A DNA stretch of 64,000 nt from contig QANZ01027320.1 of assembly GCA_003254925.1 (NCBI GenBank), positions 330,674 through 394,673 on the forward strand. Reading direction: 5' to 3'. The notes under the pieces were generated by a model, which was given only the letters and a program-made list of their open reading frames with translations, ran no database searches and was not told the origin of the DNA. Origin of the DNA: Chamaecrista fasciculata (Eukaryota; Streptophyta; Magnoliopsida; Fabales; Fabaceae). This document shows positions 46,952 to 57,900 of this stretch, piece after piece. The position numbers and the translations under genes were made by a program. The stretch's first letter is position 1; each line of letters starts with the position of its first letter.

Positions 46952-48169
46952 GGGTGATTGCTAAGCGAAAGACTTGAGCCATATATAATTATTGTGAATA
47001 CTAAATATAGTTTATGGTTGACTGAAAAACTAGAAGCTATTGTGGGTCATAAAAATTACTAAATATAGGATGCAATAACATTGAATTTCATTACTAGTCG
47101 GCTACCAGATCAGATGTCTTAGGGACAAAAAGAAAGAAGCTTATTTCAAATAAAAATCATCTTAGGCATAGAACAAAGAGGCAATTGTATTACATTGCAA
47201 CGATTGTCATAATAATATGGACAGAAGTTGAGTCATTTCTTTCTATTAATGAATTTTTAACTCTAGTAAACAGCTTCAAACTCCATCCACATCTATTGTT
47301 TATGTTCTTAATAGATAATCCTCCTATTTTTGTCATGGTATATGAGAATTGTTAGCCAAGATGTGGCATCAATTGTCCCATAGCGGAGGCCGGGTGTGGA
47401 GCCAAGTCATAGTCGAACCATGGCACTTGGCATCTGCTCTACTGTGGGTTAAGGAAATAGAATTGCGCATTTGCTAACAGCTATAGCTTTTGGCCTAGTG
47501 GTAAGTGCTTGATCCTAACAAGAACAGTAACAGATCTCTCAAACTTGCTTCACATTTTCCAAATGCACACTAATGAGGACGAAAATCTTAAATGCCATCT
47601 TTTTATATTTGATAAAAAGAATATTTTAAGATGCAAAAGTTTGTATACTTGTATCATTGTGTGTAACTGTATGGTAGCCTATTTTTCAATGACACAGAAC
47701 ACCCACAAGTCACAACCAGAAAGCATACCAATAACGGAAATCAAAGCAGAAAGATCATACACAAGTTCAATTCAAAAATCACAATTAGCAATGATTCAAC
47801 CTCTTCCCTTAGGTACACTGTTCACTAAAACAGAGCATTGATTCAATTTTAACATACCCCAAATAAACAAACAAGCGATTTAATTTATCTGCACCCACAA
47901 TTCTCAATCACCACGATTCAACCTACCCCAAACAAGCATACAGGTGATTGTGGTGGCTCTTGAAGATAGCAGTAAAGAAGAAAAATCAAAGAGGTAGCAG
48001 CAAAGAAGAACCTCAATGAATTAAGAGCGAAGAGGTTAACTGAAGAGGAAATGGAGGATTTAAAGGGAGAAAAACCTCAGTGTTGTCTCTCGCCCTCGTC
48101 CGTTGCTTGTGCCTCTCGTTGCAATTCGCGAGAAAGAAAAATGTATCAGACTTGGGAAGAATAATAATA
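46952..48169. other. Intergenic region 3' of S-RLK6
   Basis: Contains the solo LTR-like repeat at 47350-47520. The open frame near 47509-47841 begins inside that repeat and shows no recognisable protein. Short simple-sequence patches lie near 47940-48060. I see no convincing gene. Confidence 0.5.
47350..47520 (-). mobile_element. Solo LTR-like repeat related to the element at 51281-52233
   Basis: 171 bp, in reverse orientation relative to the direct repeats at 51281-51448 and 52062-52233. Termini are TGTTAGCC and CCTAACA. Flanking 5-mers agaat and agaac agree at 4 of 5. It is best read as a solo LTR left by recombination. Confidence 0.65.
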
Positions 48170-48658
48170 GGCCAAAGTCCTATTTTGGTCCCTCATGTTT
48201 GCTCAAACTTCTGTTTTGGTCCTTCAAGTTTTTTCGGTTCCATTTTGGTTCCTCATGTTTGCTCAAAGTTTCGTTTTGGTTTCTCAAGTTTCCAAAAAGT
48301 TCCACCGTTAGTCTCTAATTTTTTTCCATCCACTTTTTCCGTTAAAAAAACTAACTTTCATCTCTCAACAATTTTGCTCTTTTGCATTAAGGTCCTTCTC
48401 TTTTGTAAAAGAGCAAAATTGTTAAGAGATAAAAGTTAGTGTTTTCCCTTTTTTTTAATAGAAAAAGTGGATGGAAAAGAGTGAGAAACTAATGGTGGAA
48501 CTTTTTAGAAACTTGAGGGATCAAAATAGAACGAAAAAAATTTGAGGGACCATAACGGAACTTTAAGCAAATATGAGGAATCAAAACGGAACCAAAAAAA
48601 CTTGAGAGACCAAAACAAAACGTTGAATAAACTGAGAGACCAAAATAGAACTTCGGTC
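48170..48658. mobile_element. Foldback MITE (family B), perfect 9-bp duplication
   Basis: 489 bp, left end GGCCAAAGTCCTATTTTGG, right end CCAAAATAGAACTTCGGTC. It is flanked by ATAATAATA on both sides (48161-48169 and 48659-48667). The central palindrome pairs 'ctaactttcatctctcaac' with 'gttaagagataaaagttag'. Related to the left part of 24088-24846. Confidence 0.85.
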
Positions 48659-48667
48659 ATAATAATA

Positions 48668-50728
48668 ACGTGAACTAATTGCAGGGATATCAACCTTTGA
48701 GAATAAGAAAAATCTTATTTGGAAGAAAAATTGTCCGGGAATAAAAAGTCTATTTTCTTTTTTTTTTTCTTTTTTTTAAACTGAAGAAAGTTTATGAAAA
48801 TGATTCGGAGATTAAAGGTGAATTTTTTTCAATTTTAAAAAAATAAAACAGAACAAGAAAAATTTTAAGGTCTAAAACAGAATCTTAAACAAATATTAGG
48901 GATCATAATGGGGTTTTCGCCCTTGTAATTTGTTTATCTTAAACAAGAAAAATAAAATTTAAACTAAGCCACAATGTTATATATATATATATATATTCCC
49001 TTTACATGTATTATGGAAACCAAGTTAGAAATCATTTGAAACAAATTAGTACAAACTTAGGAGGCTTACTAGTTACTACTACAGTACTACTACTAAGAAA
49101 TGGCACTATTAGAAGTATTAATAGATGATAAGAATAAGATATCCTTCCAATATGGTAGTGGTAACTGGTTAGGAATTGTTAAAAAACACAAGTTTTAAAT
49201 CACAAATCTATGCTAATCTCAATGACTCAATCTCAAGTATTTCATCACAGTCATAGTATTTTAAATATAATTAAGGTGATGCCCAAATAGCACTATATAT
49301 GTAGTTCTATCTTTTCTATTTTAAAAGCACAAGTTGTTTACACATTTATTTTTTAAAAGTGTCCTTCTGATTTTTCTACTTTTACAATTATCTATAAGTG
49401 GAAAGAAGGGTTAGAGAATAAAATTGATATTTGCCACCATTTAGTTATGATAACATAGCCACTTGGACGACACAACCCCTTGAGAAATCATCGTGTCTTT
49501 CTCTTTAATAGTTCTAAGACTCAAGTCATAACATTTGAGTCTTGTAAGAAAAAGTTACATTGTTTCATTTTAAAGCGCCATTTTCTTGAAGTTTAATTTA
49601 TAGATACTTTCTTACCAAAAAAAAATTACACATATTTCATAGATTTTTTAGTTCTAAGCTTTAAAGATGCTGAGAAATGGAGTATTTGGAGTTGGATAAA
49701 ATGATGAAAAGCTGTTATTTGAGTTGTTGTGTTGGTTTTAGGAAGTTCATCTGACATGGTTGATCCACTAATTTTTAGATGGATTATGTGGATGACCCAA
49801 AATCTCTTTATGAAAACCTTGGAGGTTAATCATATTTTGTGACACCAATAATACTTTTACCAATCATTTATGACATTGGCCAAACAACATCATTTTCTTC
49901 TTTAAAATAACAAACAATTATTAAATCTTCACAAACCGAGGCAAGGCAAACGAGGCCTCAATATCTTAACCAAACTTCCTAATATCCATGAAAATTTGTT
50001 AGATTAGTTATATTTTCAAAACTGAAGCAAGAACTAATCACCAAAATCAAATTCAATTAAATCAAAATATTTAAATGAGTGGGCCATCGTAAGATTTGTA
50101 TTTTGAGAAAAAAAAAATAAAAAACATAGCATTCTCCAGCCTCACCATCACTAACTGACCCCATTAGTACTTTATTATTGATTCATACATCGAAATTGAA
50201 ATGCCAACAATACACTCAATCATTCATGAAGCACTTGCTCTAGTTCAATATAGCAACAAATTTAAAACATAAATCATGGTCCCCTGGCCCATATTTGAAA
50301 TTTGAACATTTGTACCATAACATTAAACAATTATTGAATGAACTTCTTATATTAATTACTTCACAAATAATAGTATTAATTCATTAACACATCTCTTGAA
50401 AATAAAAATTCAAATAAAACATATACAACTCAAACAAACATTAAATATTAACATCTAAATATTTACGATTAATGCAGTTTTATTTCCCAAAAAAAACATT
50501 TAAATATTTACAGCGTAATAATTAATTTCAGAAAATTAAATCACTATTTCCCCTCAAAATAATGCAGCCTCGTATTCCCATTCTTTTTTGTTCTGTACTT
50601 CTCTAGTTTTCTTTCAATGTTTGGATGTGTTAGAAAAATCATGGGTGGTGATTTGGAGGGTTCGTACTCTGATGATTTTGACTAGGTCAAAAAGATTTTT
50701 TAATTATTTTTTGTCTAATTTAGAAAAG
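48668..50728. other. AT-rich intergenic region, no gene recognised
   Basis: Contains an AT microsatellite near 48977-48998 and diffuse MITE-like fragments near 48770-48930 ('tctaaaacagaatc', 'gatcataatgggg'). No coding frames of note. Confidence 0.5.
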
Positions 50729-51191
50729 AACAAAGTCCAAATTGATCCCTTACATATCACGTAGATTTCAAATTGGTTATTTATTTTTCATTTATTTCAG
50801 ATTGGTTCTACATGTTTCTATAATGTTTCAAATTGATTCCAAAAATATTGAATGTGATCATATCTCTTTCATTTCAAGCTCAAAAGTGATGAATTCAGAG
50901 TTATAAGTTTCTTTTAATGAGTACTTTGGGACCATTAATAAACGAGGTTAAATTGATCATATCTTTCTTGTTTCAAGACTGAATGCGACAAATTCAAAAC
51001 TATGTGTTAACTCTTGAAGAGTTTTTTCTCTACCTAGTTAAGATAACTAGCAAAGTAAGTCAAACCACATATCGAAAATAGGTTTGAGACCAATTTAAAA
51101 CATAGTAAAAATATGTAGAACCAATATAAAACAAATGAAAAATAAGGGACTAATTTAAAATCTACATAAGGGACCAATTTGAGACATTGGC
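50729..51191. mobile_element. Foldback MITE related to family A
   Basis: The left arm 'aaagtccaaattgatccctt' pairs with the right arm 'agggaccaatttgagacatt'. The interior includes 'gtttctataatgtttcaaat' opposite 'ttaaaacatagtaaaa'. Target duplication unclear. Confidence 0.65.
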
Positions 51192-51280
51192 ATTTAAAAA
51201 ACTAGGAAGAGAGATTATAATGAGGTTTATACTTGAATTTTTTCTATATCATTTTCTTTTTGCCGAAGAATTTTTTGTAT

Positions 51281-52233
51281 TGTTAGGATCAAACACTTAC
51301 CACTAGGCTAACAGTTATAGTGGTTAGCAAGGGCACAACTCTATTTCTTTAACTCAGTAGAATAGACGTTCAAGCGCCATGATTCGACTATGACTTGACC
51401 CCATACGACCTCCACCATGAGATAATTGATGCCACGCCTTGGTTAACAATCTTCCCCTCAACAATTGTCTTGTTGGGAATTGAACACATGACCTTAGTTA
51501 TTGATAATAAGCCTAATAATTAGGAAGCCCAAATTAAATGATAGAACATGCCCTTGGCCCAGTGCGCGACAGGCCCACCAGATGGGTCGTAAGGGCGAGA
51601 ACGCCCTACATCACGCTAAGGTGAGGGCGCCCCCAGTCACGAAGGACATGGGCGTCCACGTACGAAGGAATAAGGAAACATTCCCTGAATCAATCAGGAA
51701 CCAATCAGGGATCGATCAAGATCCGCTGTCAATCAAGGCAAATCACTCAGAGATCCTTTCTCTTGATAACGCCTTAGCCATCAAGGCACCTTTCACAGAA
51801 AATAAAATTACGTGGGAGCCAAAGATCACAATCAAATCAGCCAGGATCACAATCAAGGATCTAGGCATTTATGGCAAGATCACACCAGATTGCCCTCAGC
51901 CAGTATAAAAGGTTAACCCTTCACACTGGAAAAAGGTACGCTCTCTACTCAGTCAATTGACGTTATTGAGCTCATAATCCTTACTAACTTAAGCATCGGA
52001 GGTGAATTGCAGGGCCACCCTGTGTGTTCATTGACTTGCAAGTCATAATGACGATACCAATTGTTAGGATCAAACGCTTACCACTGGGTCAAAAGTTATA
52101 ACTGTTAGTAAGGGTGCAACTCTATTCTTTAACCCACAGTAAAGCAGACGCCTAAGCGATATGATTCGATTATGACTTGACCTCATACATGGGCCTTCGC
52201 TATGAGATAATTGATGACACACCTTGGCTAACA
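51281..52233 (-). mobile_element. TRIM-like short LTR element with 5-bp duplication
   Basis: Direct repeats 51281-51448 and 52062-52233 (about 170 bp, starting TGTTAGGATCAA, ending TAACA) flank a 613-bp interior. The 5-mer TGTAT is duplicated at 51276-51280 and 52234-52238. On the minus strand the 5' repeat is followed by ATTGGTATCGTCATTA, resembling an initiator-tRNA primer-binding site (TGGTATC), and a purine tract GAGGGGAAGAT precedes the 3' repeat. The interior has no retroelement protein. On the plus strand it carries LTR-like signals (TATAAAAGG at 51904 and 'cttaagcatcggagg' near 51990), possibly a nested or captured LTR. Confidence 0.75.
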
Positions 52234-52257
52234 TGTATCATTACTTTGTTTGGTTGT

Positions 52258-52281
52258 GCTTATATATATATATATATATAT
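52258..52281. repeat. AT dinucleotide microsatellite
   Basis: About 12 TA units. Similar runs occur near 9943-9968, 10207-10226, 16283-16303, 28026-28046, 36774-36791, 41719-41743 and 48977-48998. These are ordinary simple repeats. Confidence 0.85.
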
Positions 52282-52630
52282 TAGAAAACTTATAAAAGAT
52301 CACTAAATTGACAATTTAATTTATGAAATATTGAAATACATAGTTTAATCTATGAAAGATTTAAATGGTACATTTGTTGATCCTTTTTATGGACTAAAAA
52401 TACGTTGTTTGGTTCTTTCAAGGACTACAAAGTATATCATTATTTTTTGTATATTTCAAAGACTAAATTTTATATTTAAATCTTTTCAAGGACCAAATTG
52501 TTAAAGCGATAATATTTCGAAAACTGAATTGTTCACTCTATTTTTTTTAATGAGAATCAAGTGTTGTTTCTTAATCACTAAGAGGCTAAACTAATGAATA
52601 TTAAAGTAAATTTATTATTATTAATAATTT

Positions 52631-53433
52631 GGTCAAAGTCTAATTTTGGTTCCTTATCTTTGAGGTGAGTTGCAATTTAGCCATTTATTTTTTTTTCTTG
52701 TGATTTTGGTCCTATACAAAAGTTTCACTCCTTACTTCAAATGATTGATGAATGTGGCCATATCTCTCTCGAATGATTGACAAGTCATTTATTTGTCTAG
52801 TTAGAGCAATAAGCAAACAAGGCCAAATTAGACTTTAAAAGTGTGCTACTCATTTCACAGTAAAAAAAGCGAAATTGGTAATATTTTTCTCATTTTAAGT
52901 TCGACTATGACAAGTTTGGAGCCATGTGTTACCGTTGACGAATTTTTTATTTCTTCTAGTTGAAACTGTTAAAAACTAAGGTCAAACCGAGCTCGAAATA
53001 GGTTTTGGAACTAAAAAGTGAAAAATTATGAAAAACTACTTTCGAGTATCGATTTGACTTTATTTGATAACGGTTCTAATTGAGAAGAAAAATGACTTAT
53101 CAAAGGTAACTTGTCTCAATCAAACTTGAAACAAAAGAGATATAATCAATTTCACTCATTTGACTATGAAACAGACGATCCATTTTCAGAGTCCAATTTA
53201 ATGTTATTTACTGATGATTGACAACTCCAACCGGACAAAAAAAAAACTCGTCAAGAATAACATATAACTCTGAATTTGTTGCAATTAGATTCAAAATGAG
53301 AAATATGACCATATTTAATCGTTAAGACCAATGAGAGAAACTTTTGAAAAAGATATAAGACCAAATCACAAGAAAAAAAAAAGACTAAATAATAACTTAC
53401 TCAAAAAATAAGAGGTCAAAATTACATGTGACC
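52631..53433. mobile_element. Large family A foldback element (803 bp)
   Basis: Left end GGTCAAAGTCTAATTTTGG, right end 'aggtcaaaattacatgtgacc'. Flanking 9-mers taataattt and taataatta agree at 8 of 9. The long arms pair through most of the element. No ORF. Confidence 0.75.
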
Positions 53434-53501
53434 TAATAATTATTTTTGTATACAACTCGATTCAAACTCAAAATATTAATGCTCAAATAATTTGATTGTA
53501 T

Positions 53502-53709
53502 GCCAACAAAGGTTGACCCAGTTGGTAAGGAGTCGACTCATAACCCATAAGATCGTGAGTTTGATTCCTGCTACCGATGTGAAGGTCTTGTTGATAGGCG
53601 ATTTGTAAATACCTCTGTAAACGCTTATAGCGTCTGAGGACATGCCCTGACTTTGATGAGCCCCGGACTCAACTCACCTAAACTCTTTATTAAAAAAATG
53701 GAAAAAATG
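53502..53709 (+). mobile_element. tRNA-derived SINE, second copy
   Basis: 208 bp flanked by ATTTGATTGTAT at 53490-53501 and 53710-53721. The head GTTGACCCAGTTGGTAAGG and the block GAGTTTGATTCC correspond to pol III A and B boxes; the 3' part 'caactcacctaaactcttt' matches the copy at 31532-31689. About 50 bp longer than that copy, by an internal segment near 53590-53640. Confidence 0.88.
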
Positions 53710-53721
53710 ATTTGATTGTAT

Positions 53722-54922
53722 ACTCACCTAGTCACCTTACTTTGTTAATATTTAAATTCTTTTGGTTGCCTAAGGTATCCTCTAGTCCGACGAGACAAAG
53801 ACTAATTCTCTGCGGATTTGTGCTCCATTTAAGGGTCTCCGCTGACCAATTGGTTGCTGTATATATAAAGTGGGATTCAAACCTCTAACACTTGCTTAAA
53901 CGACCTAATAAACTCGACCACTAGACTAACCAAACTTCATTATTAATATTTGAATTTTAATTGTACTAGAAGACAGGAGTTACCATATTTCTTGCACGCC
54001 TTTCTTGCCCCCAACCCCCTAACGTATATTTAGGCAATATCTTACCCAAAAGCCAAAGGTAGTTTTTTTCAAATTTTTTTGAAAGTCCCACCACCCACTC
54101 ACACACACCCACACACACTGTCGCTCCTTTCACTCGCTTTTTCAACTTTGCCTCATTGGCTCTTGTTCCTCTGTCCCTTTCTCTCTCTCTCTCTCTCTCT
54201 CTTATATTTTCTCGCTTTCTCGTGCCACTCTGCAAATTGCAAAATGCCCCACACCCTTTCCCTCTCGCTTTTTATCAAACCCTAGACATGTCACTCCAAT
54301 TCGGTTTCGTTTTCACCACCGTCTTCTTCTTCTACTAGATCTAGGTTTACTCAACTATATATCCTGCATTCATCCATTGTTTCTCTTTGAGCCTTTTGCA
54401 CCTGCGCAACCCCACTTTGAGCTTCTTCTGCATGTTGTTCGGCGCCTTTTGTGTTTATTTTCTCTCACTTCGATCGAAATTTAGCTGGGTTAGGTTTGGT
54501 TGGTTGGAATTTTGTGTAAGAAGCTGCATTTTGTGACTGATCTTTCACTGCTGTTTTACTTCTAGCAACAAGTCTTTGGTTCCCTGTTTCTTTTTCTTTT
54601 TTGTTCGAGTTTCGAAGTTGTTGAAGCTGGGTATAAGCTACATTGTTGTTTTAATGATACTTAAAGTCTTACGCTTTTCGAGTTTTCATGTTATTAAGCT
54701 TTCGGATGAAGTTATGAACTGTGTCTGTGCTCAGCCTATTTAAGCTGAGGGCACTATTCTATATTGTATTCCCGGTTGTTGAGAAAATATAGGATAATTT
54801 TGGGTCGCTCTTTATCTCAGTCTTTCTTTTTATTTTCTTGCAAATTGAACTAATGCTAGCATAATTATAACAGATAGTTCGGTCAGAAGTACTACTGCCG
54901 AGTAATTAGCTGGTGTTAGAAA
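53722..54922 (+). promoter_or_regulatory. Promoter and 5' leader region of AIR9
   Basis: A pyrimidine-rich tract with a CT microsatellite (54181-54202) is typical of plant 5' leaders. A leader intron from about 54345 (CTAG|GTTTAC) to about 54873 (TTATAACAG|) is plausible: the stretch between is T-rich and the exon-like 'atagttcggtcagaag' follows. No clear TATA box is assigned. Short open frames here are chance. Confidence 0.45.
54181..54202. repeat. CT microsatellite in the AIR9 leader
   Basis: Eleven CT units. Such tracts are common near plant transcription starts. Confidence 0.85.
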
Positions 54923-57900
54923 ATGGAGGTAACCTCAGAACAGTCAGGTGAAGATACGTCAGAAAAGCCCCAAAATCCTGAGAAGGTAGCCTATGTTAAT
55001 TCATTGTCAGAAGGTGTGAAAAAAGTTGCAGAAACTGGAAAGCTTAGGGCAGCAGTGGGGCTAAAGGGTTCAACTGCGGCTGCACCTCTCAGAAAGCGAG
55101 TAGAATCTAGAATTGTTTCTGATTCAACATTGGGTGCAAAAAAATCGGGTTTGGCTAGTTCTTCTTGTGGTTCTACAAGTTCAGTTTCTGGGATAAGAGG
55201 AAATCGTACTGGAGGATTGCCTGAGAAGCCATTGACATCTGAAGGAAGGAAAAACAGTATTAGTTCAACTGTCAGGAAAAAAAGTAGTCCTTCTATAGGT
55301 ACAGAACCTGTAAGGAGGTCTCTCCCAGAGCTTAGGCGGAGTTCCATCTCTTCATCTCTTAATAAACCATCAGCTCGAGCTGGCATCTCAGAGACTAGAA
55401 AATCATTGCCTGCCTCACCGGTGGGCCGGAGTTTAAGAACTTCCATTGCATCTGATGTGTCTGAGCTAGATACTACTAAGAAGCCATTGGTTAGGCCAGC
55501 ATCATCAGTATCTTCTTCATCAAGAAAGGCTCCTTCTTCATCACTGGATAGTAGCAGCAGCACATCAGCTAGGAGAACTGTTTCTAAGCTTTCTTCTCCA
55601 TCAGCACGGTCACCGTCTGTCTCAAGTACATTAAGATCAGGGTCACTGTCATCCTCTCAGGATAGAAGTTCTACTTTGTCTGGAAGGAGGAAAGGATCAA
55701 CTCCTGAAACCCGAGATTCACGATTTATTGTCCTTCCACAGGTTGAGATAAAAGCCAGCGACGATGTGGTAAGGATCATTTTAGTAGGACTTTAAATATG
55801 GAAAATTTAATGTGTTCAGAACCAAGCTTTCAATCCCACACCACCTCAGTTAGATGAATTACATAAATGAAAGAGTCTTCCATGTTAATTATATCTTGGG
55901 CACTAGCAGCTGAAGGAAAGGCACCCCTTTTTGTCTTCTTTGGCTTTCTTTGTATCTTTGCATTATTTCGAGTCTCGGACTCGGTTGATAGGCAACCTTA
56001 TTGTAGTTTTGTTAGCAGTGCTGCTCATAAATATCCATGTAGATGGTAGATTAGAGACTGTTGATACTTTTTAGGATTTGAATATCAGGTGGAAAGGAAT
56101 CAATTTTCAGATGAAAGAGGGAATTATTGTAGTTAAATGTACAAGATTTGTCTTTGAAACATTTTAGTATCGTTAAGAAATTTCTTAAAGTTTCACGCAA
56201 AAGGGCTCAATACTAAAATTACATCCTAACTTGTTGCAAGTTGATGCCAATAATGGGCTACACCTTTAGAGATTGACTGGTCATTTCACTTATATGCTTT
56301 ATCACATGCTTTAGAAAACTAATGTGTGTATGGAGGATTGATGTATTTATGGTGACTTCAGTTAAGTTCTTTGACTTACGATTTCTAAAGAGCTACTAGC
56401 TTGTAGGTCGATAACACTTTTTATGCTAGCTTTGGTCTTTGGAGTGTCTTGTTACTACATGACTCAAAGAGGTGTGTCCCTGTACCATGCCCCGTAAAAT
56501 CTAGTGCACTTTTGTTTCCAAACTATACCTGTTCTATAGTACTGGTTGATGTTTGGCATATTAGGTAGTGCTAGGGCATTAGAGGGTTGACTCATTCCAT
56601 TTCATTGTCCTTTGGGAAGGTGTAAATTCTGTGTTTCATGTAATTTTGAAGACAAAACCTGTCTTTTTTTTTTTGTTGATATAATATTCAGCTGATGTCC
56701 TTAAATTGTAATTGTTATTTATTCCTGGTCAATGCTGTAATATTTCAGAGATTGGATCTCAGGGGACACAGAGTTCGCAGTCTCAATGCTAGTGGGTTAA
56801 AATTATCATCAAACTTAGAGGTAAACTCATCTTCTATGTACTCACCATTTATTGTAGGCAATATCTATTCTGAGAAGATTGTATCTGGATGTTAGTTCTG
56901 ATTTCAACGTGATAATCTGATAGAATAAGCTTTTCTATGCCAGATAATAATCACTTACTATTTAAGTTGAATAACATGGATGAACATGCTAAGAGTTTAT
57001 GTGCTCTAGTCTCTAACTAGTTGCTCTCTTTAAGGCAAGATTTGGAATTTTTTGGGGGGGATGGGGATACGTAAAATCATTTTGATTAGCTATCATTTTA
57101 CTATTGTCTATTCATTTTTGGGAATATTATTTTTTTGTAAATGAAGTTGTTTATTTTCTAAGTTTCTAATACACAAGAGGGACACACACTTCTCATTTGC
57201 AAGAAAGGTTGTAAGTCAATTGCACTCCTATCTTGATCAATTTGTTGGATTTCACTGAGACAGCCACAATATTCTGTGTATAACATTGTCCCAACTAGAT
57301 TGAGACACATATTGACCAATTTGCTTCAGTAGTTATTCTATAAATGGTGAGCTGTTGTTGGTTATTACTTCTCATTCTTTTATCAATTACCCCAGATTAA
57401 GTTCTTTAAAGAGAAGATAATTGTTCGAAATTTCAGTTTCCCACCTTTTTTTATCAAGGATTTCTGATGTGGGGAAGATAACTTTAGGATTAGTTTTAAA
57501 ACAATATACTGAAACTTCTGTTTCCCCTGATTTTCTTTCAAAGATAAGAAGAGAATTTTATGTCTCTTGTTTTGCCTCCTATTTAGTTTGTGCTTTGATG
57601 GCTATGACAGCCTTTAACTTATGATTCATATTGGCAGTTTGTCTATCTTCGAGACAATCTCTTGTCTACACTGGAAGGAATAGAGATATTGACGCGAGTA
57701 AAGGTTTGTGCGCTAATTTTTGTCTTATTATTTGTGCCAACATTTCTATGTAGAAAGTAGAAACTATACTATATGTGGATGTTATGTTTGATTAGTTGCT
57801 AATAAACTTGTTACTAACTGATTGAAAGAAAACATTTACCATGCCAGGTTCTTGATTTGAGTTTTAATGACTTTAAGGGGCCTGGATTTGAGCCTCTTGA

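Noticed and set aside
47350-47520. A-box-like text (TGGCCTAGTGG) suggesting a tRNA-derived SINE
   Set aside because: The B-box-like text lies on the wrong side, and the TG...CA ends with a paired copy at 51281-52233 fit an LTR better.
51502-52058. Interior of the TRIM-like element as a separate solo LTR (TATAAAAGG, cttaagcatcggagg)
   Set aside because: It has LTR-like signals but no matching target duplication at TG...CA candidates, so a separate element is not claimed.
54991-55563. 190-codon minus-strand frame
   Set aside because: It is antisense to AIR9 exon 1 and arises from its Ser-rich codon pattern.
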